From Nitrospirota bacterium (GTDB lineage: Bacteria; Nitrospirota; Thermodesulfovibrionia; Thermodesulfovibrionales; Magnetobacteriaceae), in the NCBI GenBank assembly GCA_015233265.1, contig JADFXZ010000070.1, positions 1-11,135 of the forward strand: a DNA stretch of 11,135 nucleotides, given 5' to 3'. The translations under genes were made by a program, and so were the position numbers. Under the pieces are notes generated by a model, which worked only from the letters and a program-made list of their open reading frames with translations, ran no database searches and had not been told where the DNA came from. Below, in pieces: positions 1-7,148 of the stretch; positions within the stretch are counted from its first letter, which is position 1; every line of letters starts with the position of its first letter.

Positions 1-53
1 AAAAGACGGTAAGGGGGGTTTTGTGCCTTAGCTTAGGATGATTTTCACGGTAA

Positions 54-161
54 AACGTAGACGGGTTGAGGTCAGGCTTTGACAAGATAACGCTAAAAGA
101 TAAGGTAAAAGAAATTACTACTGTCACCAAAGTGTCACCAAACTGGAAAATGAAACCATAA
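54..161 (+). other. Short open frame without a start, possible gene remnant
   Basis: The frame is open for 35 codons between an in-frame TAA at 51-53 and a TAA at 159-161, and it has no credible start codon or ribosome site. It ends in an 11-bp tandem direct repeat (122-132 and 133-142, TGTCACCAAAG then TGTCACCAAA). In this frame the repeat encodes VTKVSP, close to the stop. The segment could be the C-terminal tail of a decayed gene whose upstream part lies outside the window, or chance. The rest of 1-261, downstream of the nitroreductase-like gene, holds no terminator or RNA gene that I can support. Confidence 0.15.
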
Positions 162-261
162 CATACTGATTTTAAAGAGAATAAAGGCCATGTCAAAGGG
201 TTAGCATCCCGTTGCCAGCTTTCTTAATATTGTTAGACGCATCGAACTCATCCCTCAGGCA

Positions 262-1860
262 TTATTTCAGCTGATGATATGGGGCAAGTGTGGTCAGTCT
301 TTTGTCTTCGACAGCACTGCCTATGGTAAAATTATAGAGACATTGGTAGTAGTTGTCCTGAAGTCCAAGCTGATGATGCACCTCATCATCAAAAAAACAC
401 CCTATCCCAGTGCCTCTGAAGCCGTGTGCCTCAGATTCAAGATAGAGCATCTGACCAATCATGCCAGCCTCCCAAAAAAGCCGCCGGTACATATAGGGTG
501 CCCCGCCAACAATATCTGCAAACTTCGCAATCATCGAAAGAGAAAACGCCCCGTCACCAGCTATCTCCTGACCACAGGAAGTCCTGGCTGCGGCATTGGC
601 GAAATCCCCCCTGACAAGCAAATAAAGCGGCACGCCTGCACTAATCTCTTCCCAGAGGAAATCAGCCGACATGCGACTTTTCATCGCAGTAATCTCACCC
701 TCGTCTCTTACAAATAGATATATCCCCTGAGGCAAACCCGTAACCCTGTGCACATATACCAGCAAGTGGACAAACACAGCCCCTGCAACTGGGATTATGC
801 CGACGTTAAACGGCAGCGTCCCCGGCAATGTTCGCTTCAGAATGGACAGGAACACTTCAAGCGGCATATGTGTCTTGCCATCGTACCTTTGGGCACTTCT
901 CCTTGTGCGTATTACATGTGAGGCCGCCTTCAAAGTGGCGGAAATCGCCGTCTCTTTTGTGATACGCGGTCCATTTGTATATTCAGTTGCCGGTTTTTCA
1001 GTGGCCGCTGATATTTCTTTTATAATTCCCCATGGTGTGTGTGTCTTGCTCAAGCGGTTTGGACTACCTGTAAAGTATAGGGTCTTTAAGTGATTGATAA
1101 GCTCATCAGGCATAAGCCGCGGGATTTCCACTTGGGTGCGTTCATGTATGAAAAGAACAACCTCAGGGATCTCTTCCTCATGATCTATCCAGGTGGTTTT
1201 CTCTAATCCGAGAAGCGCTTTTATGTCTGCACAGGGCATGGCAGACAGCACTGTTGCCTCCAATCCAAAAACACTTGCGGAAACCGACATCGCAGCAACG
1301 GCGTGACCAACGTCAAGGCAAACGTATCTAAAGGCGCGCTCCCCGTACTTCCACGCCTCGCGCCAGTGTATTGAGGTCAATGCTACAAAAAAACCTCTGA
1401 CGCCGAAATAATCCTCCATCTTCTTCCACACCATGGTATCCACCGCCGCCCTCTTTTCAAAGACATGTAAATACGGGTTGTAGTGATACAGCGCGGCGGC
1501 TGAATTTTCCGAATCGTCAAACAGCACATACGTCTCTTCGGCGTGCAGATTGCCGCTTGAGGGGTTTATTCGCAGCGCCCACGAGTTGCCTCCATAGGAC
1601 TTCCACGCGGCAAGGGCAAGGGAAAGCTCCAAAAAGTTGGCAGCAGCAGAAATCGATATGCCTTTTGAGGGCATAGGCCGCTGAAAAATGTCATCATACA
1701 AAACATCCGGGTCTTTTTCCAGAAAAGGCAGCCGTAAAACCTCTGTCCCATCGAAACTTCTAAATGGCACAGGTTCGTTTTCCCAATCCATATACCCCGC
1801 GGACTTTGCATACCGCCCCACCCTGTGCTTAGTCACCTCATGGTAATGAAAGACATTCAT
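262..1860 (-). CDS. SagB/ThcOx-type nitroreductase-family protein with two nitroreductase-like domains
   Basis: This 532-residue protein resembles stand-alone SagB-type, FMN-binding oxidoreductases. That superfamily includes the thiazoline/oxazoline dehydrogenases of peptide natural-product pathways, but the substrate here is unknown. The N-terminus has the YHEVTKH motif and, near residue 25, the MDWENEP stretch typical of the group. Domain 1 carries NPSSGNLHAEE at about residues 99-109 and LDVGHAVAAMSVSA at about 182-195. Domain 2 starts with TRRSAQRYDG at about 319-328 and ends with a GTGIGCFFDDEVH segment. The open frame could begin 10 codons upstream, but the ATG at 1860 is preceded by a GGGGGTG ribosome site and matches the family start. 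It lies 69 bp downstream of the radical SAM gene. No precursor peptide, cyclodehydratase or SagC/SagD partner is visible nearby, so a RiPP role is not supported. The family call is firm; the function is open. Confidence 0.85.
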   Translation of the reverse strand: MNVFHYHEVTKHRVGRYAKSAGYMDWENEPVPFRSFDGTEVLRLPFLEKDPDVLYDDIFQRPMPSKGISISAAANFLELSLALAAWKSYGGNSWALRINPSSGNLHAEETYVLFDDSENSAAALYHYNPYLHVFEKRAAVDTMVWKKMEDYFGVRGFFVALTSIHWREAWKYGERAFRYVCLDVGHAVAAMSVSASVFGLEATVLSAMPCADIKALLGLEKTTWIDHEEEIPEVVLFIHERTQVEIPRLMPDELINHLKTLYFTGSPNRLSKTHTPWGIIKEISAATEKPATEYTNGPRITKETAISATLKAASHVIRTRRSAQRYDGKTHMPLEVFLSILKRTLPGTLPFNVGIIPVAGAVFVHLLVYVHRVTGLPQGIYLFVRDEGEITAMKSRMSADFLWEEISAGVPLYLLVRGDFANAAARTSCGQEIAGDGAFSLSMIAKFADIVGGAPYMYRRLFWEAGMIGQMLYLESEAHGFRGTGIGCFFDDEVHHQLGLQDNYYQCLYNFTIGSAVEDKRLTTLAPYHQLK

Positions 1861-1929
1861 TATTACACCCCCTGATGTTATTGTCACCACTGGCCGATGA
1901 AATCTCTTTATTGCCCTGCCCTATCCAAC

Positions 1930-2937
1930 TTACCAAACACCCTCAATACTCTGCCCACAGTTGGAGCACTTGCCATCTTTAATAACATTTGTTCCAATAG
2001 AAAAGCCGCGTCTGTCTATCAATAGCGCCTTGCACGAGGGGCAGTTCGTGTTCTCGCCGCTTGAACCCGGTACATTGCCCTCGTAGACATATCTCAGGCC
2101 AGCCTCGGCTCCGATCCCATATGCGCGTTTAAGCGTATCAGAGGGCGTTGGCGGCCTGTCCAACACCTTATATCTCGGCGTAAAGGCTGATACGTGCCAC
2201 GGAATTGCCGCATCCACTGATTTGATAAACCCTGCTATGTCTTTCAATGTCTTGTCTGAATCGTTGAGGCCCGGGATTATCAGCGTGGTTACCTCCACCC
2301 ATATGCCGCGGTCTTTCATTAATATAATAGTATCTTTCACGGGCTTTACGCGACCACCGCAGAGCGTTTTATAAAATTCGTCGTCTCCTTTTAAGTCAAT
2401 GTTGTTGGCGTCGAGATATGGGATAATCAGCCCGGCGCTCTCGGCGGTCATGTAGCCGTTACTGACAAAGACATTCTTTATGCCTTGTGCCTTTGCCATA
2501 ATGGCACACTCAAGGGCAAATTCCAAATAAATAGTTGGTTCTGTATATGTGTAGGATATACTTTTACAGCCGCCGTTTATGGCGCCGCTGACGACTTGTG
2601 AAGGCATTACCTCATCGCCTGTAAGCTGCCCAAACTCACGAGGATACTGGGAGATAGAGGAGTTCTGACAGTGAAGGCATGTGAAATTACAGCCCACCGC
2701 TGCGATTGACAAAGAATATGAACCGGGCAGGAAATGAAACAACGGCTTCTTCTCTATAGGGTCAATATGGCAAGCACAGAGGCGTCCATAATTAAGCGAA
2801 AAGAGCGTTCCGCCCCTGTTTTCCCTCACCGAGCAGTGTCCGCGTCCGCCCTGTGGAATCCTGCAACTGTGGGCACACATCTTACACAGGACATCGCTGC
2901 CTTCCTGGCATTTATCGTATAGAAGCGCTTCTTTCAT
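1930..2937 (-). CDS. amrS: AmmeMemoRadiSam system radical SAM enzyme (AmrS-like)
   Basis: The 335-residue protein has the radical SAM cluster motif CxxxCxxC (C83, C87, C90, read as CNFTCLHC). This is the variant seen in pyruvate-formate-lyase-activase-like enzymes and in AmrS. An N-terminal Cys-rich region (C18, C21, C25, C35) is followed by the family-typical stretch around GRLCACHIDPIEKKPLFHFLPG (52-72). The C-terminus carries a CxxC...CxxC zinc-ribbon-like pair (C299/C302, C324/C327). AmrS is named for co-occurrence with AMMECR1 and Memo domains; the chemistry of that system is unresolved. Neither partner gene is in this window; the neighbours are pcm (38 bp upstream) and the SagB-like protein. 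No clear SD precedes the ATG. A TATACT lies about 20 bases upstream, so an own promoter with a short leader is possible but weak. Confidence 0.88.
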   Translation of the reverse strand: MKEALLYDKCQEGSDVLCKMCAHSCRIPQGGRGHCSVRENRGGTLFSLNYGRLCACHIDPIEKKPLFHFLPGSYSLSIAAVGCNFTCLHCQNSSISQYPREFGQLTGDEVMPSQVVSGAINGGCKSISYTYTEPTIYLEFALECAIMAKAQGIKNVFVSNGYMTAESAGLIIPYLDANNIDLKGDDEFYKTLCGGRVKPVKDTIILMKDRGIWVEVTTLIIPGLNDSDKTLKDIAGFIKSVDAAIPWHVSAFTPRYKVLDRPPTPSDTLKRAYGIGAEAGLRYVYEGNVPGSSGENTNCPSCKALLIDRRGFSIGTNVIKDGKCSNCGQSIEGVW

Positions 2938-2975
2938 GTTTTACTTTAATATTTTTAGTATAACCCAAGGGCGGG

Positions 2976-3638
2976 TCAGCTATCCCAGCCGTATTTCCCC
3001 AAAAGCGGGACAAATACGCACGGCACGTGGTAACTCTTATGTATTTGAGAGCCGTCTTTTACCAGCTTCAACAGCGATTGCGAGTGCCTGTCTCCGACCG
3101 GAGCAACCACTATCCCTCGCTGCCCAAGCTGCTCAAGCAACGGCGCCGGTATATCCGGGGCTGCCGCTGTTATAATAATCTTATCAAACGGCGCCTCCTC
3201 CAGCCATCCAATCGTACCGTCCGCTATTTTTACGTCGATGTTCCTATATTCTAAGTCAGTAAATTTTCTTCGTGCCTCAATCGCCAGCGCTTCGATTCTC
3301 TCAACCGTGCAGACCCTTAACACTATCTCAGACAACACTGCCGCCTGATAGCCTGAGCCAGTTCCAATCTCCAGCACCTTATCGGTCTTTGAAAGCTCAA
3401 GCAGCTCAGTCATCACGGCCACCATGTAGGGCTGTGAGATCGTCTGATGCTGCCCGATGTCAAGCGCCATGTCGGCATATGCCCTGCCCTCGTTGGCGGG
3501 GCCGGCAAAGATGTGCCTCGGACAATGGCGCATTGCCCGCAGCACAGCGTCGTCGCTGACGCCGCGGCGTATCAGCTGGATATTGACCATTTCTTCCCTT
3601 TTATCACTAAAGTTATCTCTATTATCATCAAGTGTCAC
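2976..3638 (-). CDS. pcm: Protein-L-isoaspartate O-methyltransferase
   Basis: The enzyme transfers a methyl group from S-adenosylmethionine to L-isoaspartyl residues in aged proteins, starting their repair in the cytoplasm. Diagnostic motifs are DIGQHQTISQPYMVA (about residues 60-74) and the SAM-binding loop VLEIGTGSGYQ (about 88-98), followed by the acidic VERIEALA. The expected C-terminal PVGD and FVPLLGKYG segments are present. The start is uncertain. The frame opens at a TTG (3665) inside surE. A GTG at 3638 follows the surE stop by one base and gives 220 residues. An ATG at 3590 has an AAGG site but would cut into the conserved REEMV segment. I chose the GTG as the best fit to family length and to coupling with surE. 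The surE-pcm pairing is a classic conserved neighbourhood in bacteria. Confidence 0.93.
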   Translation of the reverse strand: MTLDDNRDNFSDKREEMVNIQLIRRGVSDDAVLRAMRHCPRHIFAGPANEGRAYADMALDIGQHQTISQPYMVAVMTELLELSKTDKVLEIGTGSGYQAAVLSEIVLRVCTVERIEALAIEARRKFTDLEYRNIDVKIADGTIGWLEEAPFDKIIITAAAPDIPAPLLEQLGQRGIVVAPVGDRHSQSLLKLVKDGSQIHKSYHVPCVFVPLLGKYGWDS

Positions 3639-3639
3639 T

Positions 3640-4386
3640 TTATAATTCTTTCCACTCTTTTTCAATCTTCTTTAAGGCGTCATAATTCGTCAGGTCAAGA
3701 TGCAGCGGCGTTACAGATATATACCCCGCCTCAACCGCGAGGAAATCCGTATGAGCATCCTCCTCCCACGACGGACTCCCGCCGCCTATCCAGTAGTGCT
3801 TCTTGCCCCACGGGTCATTCGTCTCCTGAATCGAGTTGCAGTAGACGCGCTTGCCCTGCTTTGTGAACTTCACGCCAGCAACAGACTCCGCGTTTGGCAC
3901 GTTGACATTTAACAGCGTATCCCTGGGGAGGCCCTTGTCGACAATAGCCCTTGCTATCTTTTTGGCAAACTCCGCGGCGGTTGAGAAGTGAAACCCGCCG
4001 TCATCCCACAACATCGATATGGCAAACGACGGCACTCCGAGAATCGTACCTTCAAAAGCGGCGGACACCGTGCCCGAGTACGTTATGTCGTCGCCCAAGT
4101 TACCGCCTTTGTTAATGCCGGAGGCCACAAGGTCGGGCTTGCGCCCAAGGATTTTCCCAATGCCCAGCGTAACGCAGTCCGTAGGGGTGCCATTTATCGC
4201 ATAGATTGCTTCCTTTATCTTCGTGACCCTAAGCGGGCGGTGCATCGTAAGCGAATGGCTCGTGGCGCTTCGCTCCCTGTCCGGGGCTACAATCACCGCC
4301 TCAGCCACGTCTTTCATTGCCTCAAAGAGCGCCATCAACCCCTCAGACAGCACCCCGTCGTCGTTCGTTACAAGTATCAGTGCCAA
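3640..4386 (-). CDS. surE: 5'/3'-nucleotidase SurE
   Basis: SurE is a metal-dependent nucleoside monophosphate phosphatase linked to stationary-phase and stress survival. The N-terminal signature LVTNDDG places metal ligands at D9 and D10, with S40 in the RSATSHS motif and N92 in SGINKGGNLGDD. All four ligands of characterised SurE proteins are therefore present. The length, 248 residues, is normal. The start codon is TTG, supported by an AAGGGAAGG ribosome site eight bases upstream and by MALILVTNDDG beginning where family members begin. The gene touches pcm downstream. The region upstream holds the REP-like repeat, beginning about 28 bases beyond the ribosome site, so any surE promoter lies within or beyond that repeat. 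Confidence 0.95.
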   Translation of the reverse strand: MALILVTNDDGVLSEGLMALFEAMKDVAEAVIVAPDRERSATSHSLTMHRPLRVTKIKEAIYAINGTPTDCVTLGIGKILGRKPDLVASGINKGGNLGDDITYSGTVSAAFEGTILGVPSFAISMLWDDGGFHFSTAAEFAKKIARAIVDKGLPRDTLLNVNVPNAESVAGVKFTKQGKRVYCNSIQETNDPWGKKHYWIGGGSPSWEEDAHTDFLAVEAGYISVTPLHLDLTNYDALKKIEKEWKEL

Positions 4387-4430
4387 TAGTTTTTCCTTCC
4401 CTTCATTACAACATTACAAAAAGTTCACGT

Positions 4431-4582
4431 TTCGACAAGCTCATCCTTCGACAAGCTCATCCTTCGACAAGCTCAGGATGATTCATTTAATACCAAAATA
4501 CAGCAATAGCAGTAAAACGCGCCCTATAATAATCGAATCATCCTGAGCCTGAATCGAATCATCCTGAGCCTGTCGAAGGATG
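4431..4582. repeat. REP-like inverted repeat with tandemly expanded arms
   Basis: Two 27-base arms, 4458-4484 and 4556-4582, are reverse complements with a single mismatch, around a 71-base centre. Each arm is itself a small palindrome: CATCCT ... AGGATG around an 11-base loop containing TCGACA[AG]GCTC. The left arm is preceded by two copies of the 16-mer TTCGACAAGCTCATCC (4431-4446, 4447-4462). The right arm overlaps a perfect 21-bp tandem duplication (4531-4551, 4552-4572). From memory, the CTTCGACA[AG]GCTCAGGATGA core recurs between genes in many environmental bacterial genomes, which suggests a mobile or dispersed palindromic repeat. Lying between xerD and surE, it could also fold in the transcript and affect readthrough. 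Confidence 0.75.
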
Positions 4583-4606
4583 CTCCGTTTACCCCGTTTC
4601 CTGCAA

Positions 4607-4636
4607 CTTGGTACTAATACTATTATTACCGCCAAG
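4607..4636 (-). other. Imperfect hairpin downstream of xerD
   Basis: Starting 11 bases past the xerD stop, CTTGG (minus strand) pairs with CCAAG, and GGTAATA/TATTA continue the stem to a four-base ATAG loop, with two mismatches. No U-rich tract follows on the minus strand, so it is not a convincing intrinsic terminator. It might protect the mRNA end or be incidental. Confidence 0.25.
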
Positions 4637-4647
4637 CGCCCACTTCG

Positions 4648-5562
4648 TCAAGCCCTCGGATGGTGCTTGTCGTACTCTTTCCTCACCTTTTCAGTAGTCA
4701 CTTTTGTATATATCTGCGTAGTTGAGATGTCAACATGGCCAAGCATCTTTTGAATTGAGCGCAGGTCCGCCCCGCCGTCAAGCAGATGAGTGGCAAAGCA
4801 GTGTCTGAGCGTGTGCGGCGAAAGCTCCACGCCAGCCATCTGCCCATACGCCTTAATAGTCTGCCAGAAGCGCTGCCTTGTCATCGGCTGCGCCCTGTTT
4901 GTCAAAAACAGATACGGCGAGTGTTTATTGTTGAGAATCTCTGGCCTTAATTCCTTCATGTATTGCTTTATACGTTGACGCGCCCTGTCATTTACCGGCA
5001 CGAGCCTCTCCTTTGAGCCTTTCCCCATGACCTTGATAAATCCCGCGTCCATCTCAAGTTTATCTACCTCTACGTTGACCAGCTCAGAGACACGAAGCCC
5101 CGAGGCATACATCAGCTCAAGAATTGCCACATCGCGCAGCACAAACTTCGTATCCACGCGCGTAGTTAAAATTGCCAGCACATCGTCAAACGTCAGGGCC
5201 TTAGGCAGCTGTTCCCACTTCTTTGGCTGGCGCACGGTCTCAGACGGGTCGTCTTTTCTGTGCCTCTCGATCAGCAGAAACTTACAAAACGCCCTCGTCG
5301 ATGAGATAAATCTACAAATGGAACTCATCGAATGACCATCGTCCCTCAGTTTATCTATGTAATTTATAATGTCCTCTCGCTGCATTTCTATTATATTTAA
5401 TCTATTTACATGCAAATAATTCATGAACTGCTCTAGGTCTAGTCCATATGAGACGACCGTATTTTGCGAAAGCCCCCTCTCCACCTCCAGATAAGCCAGA
5501 AACTGTCTGAGTATCTCAGAGTCCGCCGTGCTATTATCCATACTATTTCCCGCACTATTCAT
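4648..5562 (-). CDS. xerD: Site-specific tyrosine recombinase XerD
   Basis: XerD works with XerC at dif to resolve chromosome dimers at division. The 304-residue protein has the SAM-like N-terminal core-binding domain (about 15-105, with VERGLSQNTVVSYGLDL) and the catalytic domain with the full set R157 (ASGLRVSEL), K181 (GKGSKERLVPV), H250 and R253 (HTLRH), H276 (LGHVDIS) and nucleophile Y285 (TTQIYTKV). The terminal HHPRA matches the end of E. coli XerD as I recall it, which favours XerD over XerC or a phage integrase. Start choice: the ATG at 5562 has a GAGGA site; a TTG at 5577 and an ATG at 5541 (297 residues, nearest E. coli length) are alternatives. The start overlaps the end of the exonuclease gene by 8 bp, implying co-translation. 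Confidence 0.93.
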   Translation of the reverse strand: MNSAGNSMDNSTADSEILRQFLAYLEVERGLSQNTVVSYGLDLEQFMNYLHVNRLNIIEMQREDIINYIDKLRDDGHSMSSICRFISSTRAFCKFLLIERHRKDDPSETVRQPKKWEQLPKALTFDDVLAILTTRVDTKFVLRDVAILELMYASGLRVSELVNVEVDKLEMDAGFIKVMGKGSKERLVPVNDRARQRIKQYMKELRPEILNNKHSPYLFLTNRAQPMTRQRFWQTIKAYGQMAGVELSPHTLRHCFATHLLDGGADLRSIQKMLGHVDISTTQIYTKVTTEKVRKEYDKHHPRA

Positions 5563-6328
5563 GCACGTATTCCTCAATGCCGGTTGATTTCCTGAGTTGG
5601 CTATAAATCTGCCACCCTATGGCAAGCAAATTAACGGTATCTTCCCTGTTATATTTTATCAGCGTATCGAGTGAGGCCCTATCCCCGCGACGAAACTGCT
5701 GCCAGAGCCTGACGGCGTCATAGCCGTCCATGCCGGCAATGTCATCATCTCTATATATTCCAAAGCATTTCTCAAAATACTTAAAGCCTCCCTTTAACCC
5801 TAGGCGCTTAGACTCCAAACATATGTCAAAGTGCGGCATATCAATCCTGAGAGACTGGAAACACTTCCGCAAAAACGGAATGTCGAAGACCGCGCCGTAG
5901 AATGTTATAAGATACTTGTATGGGGAAAGGGCGGCGGCAAGATTGTCCTCGGTTAAGTCTTTGCCCCTGATGAGGCACTTGTAGTTTTTGCCGTCATATA
6001 AACCTACAACCGTGACATAGCCGCCGTTGTCATGGGGGCGGCCATTGGTCTCAATGTCGAGGCCTACCGCATCGTCTCTGAAAATCTCGAAGGCGCGCCA
6101 GTGTTCCTTTCTCTCTATGTGTCTTACAAGGTGCGATGAGTGTTTTTTACAGAGCACACTATCGAGCATTTTGAGGTGCGCATCAGCGCGCACCTTCTTT
6201 TCAGCGGGAATAAATGCAATTGCGTCTTTGGCCAGAAAATCTTCCCACGTGACAATGCCCCGACGCCACAGCCGCCGCTGCGTCTTTTCCCCTACGCCCT
6301 CCAGCACTGTAAACGTATTGCGTATCAT
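5555..6328 (-). CDS. Helix-hairpin-helix plus RNase H-like (DnaQ-type) exonuclease domain protein
   Basis: The 257-residue protein opens with a helix-hairpin-helix-like DNA-binding segment (about residues 6-32, VLEGVGEKTQRRLWRRGI). An RNase H-like 3'-5' exonuclease fold follows, of the YprB/RNase_H_2 type. Catalytic motifs are complete: ExoI D91-x-E93 (GLDIETNG), ExoII D149 (FYGAVFDIPF) and ExoIII Y226...D230 (YNREDTVNL). A role as a nuclease in DNA repair or processing is inferred from fold only; the substrate is unknown. It overlaps xerD by 8 bp, so the two are translated together. It lies 35 bp after the TrmN6-type gene. No SD precedes the ATG; instead TATAAT sits seven bases upstream of the start, consistent with leaderless initiation. 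Confidence 0.8.
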   Translation of the reverse strand: MIRNTFTVLEGVGEKTQRRLWRRGIVTWEDFLAKDAIAFIPAEKKVRADAHLKMLDSVLCKKHSSHLVRHIERKEHWRAFEIFRDDAVGLDIETNGRPHDNGGYVTVVGLYDGKNYKCLIRGKDLTEDNLAAALSPYKYLITFYGAVFDIPFLRKCFQSLRIDMPHFDICLESKRLGLKGGFKYFEKCFGIYRDDDIAGMDGYDAVRLWQQFRRGDRASLDTLIKYNREDTVNLLAIGWQIYSQLRKSTGIEEYVHE

Positions 6329-6335
6329 AGCGGTT

Positions 6336-6341
6336 ATTATA
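6336..6341 (-). promoter_or_regulatory. TATAAT -10 box for a possible leaderless exonuclease mRNA
   Basis: On the minus strand a perfect TATAAT is followed by the seven bases AACCGCT and then the ATG at 6328. With a usual 6-8 base discriminator, transcription would begin at or next to the start codon. No SD and no good -35 element were found. The downstream sequence resembles that of the neighbouring trmN6-type promoter. Confidence 0.35.
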
Positions 6342-6363
6342 CATTAAAATGCGCATGGAAATG

Positions 6364-7143
6364 TTATTTGTTAAGCATTTCAAGCGTTTCCGCGGAATAT
6401 CGCCCCGTGTCGTCGTAAACAAAAAACGGCGAGTCAAGCCTGAGCTGTGCAGCGCCTTCTTTTACCGCCTCAATGAGAAATATCTTTGCCTCCGACTTCC
6501 TGTTAGAATAAATAAAGCGAACCCTGCGAGGGGCGAACCTCCGGCCCTTGAGGGTTTCAATCACCTCGACAAATCGTGATGTCTGATAAATGAATGAAAA
6601 CTTACCTTTAGCACGTAATACATAAAAAGCTGCTTTAATTAGTTCATCCAGCGTAAGGTTAAGCTCGTGGCGGGCGGCGGCCTTTTCGTCATCGGGGTTG
6701 ACCTCCCCGCTTTGGAGTTTTCTATAGGGAGGGTTTGACACGGCCAAATCAAAAGAATTAGAGGAGATATTAGCATATATATCATTGATATTTAAGTGAT
6801 GTATTTTGAGCCTATCGGTAACGTTATTGAGGGCAGCGTTCTTGTTGGCAAGCTCATATAACCCCTGCTGGAGTTCTATCAAATGGACAAACGCCTCCGG
6901 ATATTTCTGAGCGATCAGGATTCCAATGATGCCTGAGCCTGCCCCGAAATCTATGATGTGCCGCGGATTGCTATGATAAGCAAAATCTGACAGCAGGAGC
7001 GCGTCGATAGAAAACCTGTAACCCTTGCGGCGCTGCAATATCATGACATTTTTAATCGTATCGAGCGATAGGTCACTGTCTTGTTGCACATCTTCCACAG
7101 CGTGATTATAACACGGCTCTGATGGTATGGGACAGTGCGCCAC
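6364..7143 (-). CDS. trmN6: TrmN6-type tRNA1(Val) adenine-N6 methyltransferase (YfiC/YabB-like)
   Basis: This class I SAM-dependent methyltransferase is predicted to methylate a tRNA adenine (A37 of tRNA1Val in E. coli). Visible are the family's N-terminal GYRFSIDALLLSDFA (about 41-55), SAM motif IIDFGAGSG (63-71), acidic HLIELQQ (87-93) and the amino-methylating catalytic NPPY (137-140) followed by the R-rich AAARHE segment. The open frame starts at a GTG (7143, 259 residues) with a GGAG site eight bases upstream, provided by the last codons of the toxin gene. A second GTG at 7098 gives 244 residues, closer to known members (about 245), and lies immediately after an extended -10 element. Either or both starts may be used. 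The enzyme class is firm, but the exact target base is by analogy. Confidence 0.87.
   Translation of the reverse strand: MAHCPIPSEPCYNHAVEDVQQDSDLSLDTIKNVMILQRRKGYRFSIDALLLSDFAYHSNPRHIIDFGAGSGIIGILIAQKYPEAFVHLIELQQGLYELANKNAALNNVTDRLKIHHLNINDIYANISSNSFDLAVSNPPYRKLQSGEVNPDDEKAAARHELNLTLDELIKAAFYVLRAKGKFSFIYQTSRFVEVIETLKGRRFAPRRVRFIYSNRKSEAKIFLIEAVKEGAAQLRLDSPFFVYDDTGRYSAETLEMLNK
7105..7113 (-). promoter_or_regulatory. Extended -10 promoter (TGTTATAAT) at the trmN6 start
   Basis: A perfect TGnTATAAT extended -10 element lies on the minus strand, followed by CACGCT and the in-frame GTG at 7098. The start of transcription would fall on or beside that GTG, allowing a leaderless trmN6 mRNA independent of the upstream toxin-antitoxin transcript. 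The -35 region is poor (about 3 of 6 matches), which extended -10 promoters tolerate. Confidence 0.4.
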
Positions 7144-7148
7144 TATAT

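Noticed and set aside
274..717. Plus-strand 147-codon frame opposite the nitroreductase-like gene
   Set aside because: The opposite strand encodes clear conserved motifs, and the plus frame has no ribosome site or recognisable domain.
262..1860. RiPP (thiazole/oxazole-modified peptide) cluster suggested by the SagB-like protein
   Set aside because: No precursor peptide, YcaO cyclodehydratase or exporter is present in the window; stand-alone SagB-like proteins are common.
3272..3866. Overlapping plus-strand open frames opposite pcm and surE
   Set aside because: Low-complexity Ser/Pro/Arg translations opposite well-conserved genes; no start signals.
4648..5562. Tyrosine recombinase as evidence for an integrated phage or island
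   Set aside because: All features match chromosomal XerD, including the C-terminal HHPRA, and no att repeats or phage genes adjoin it.
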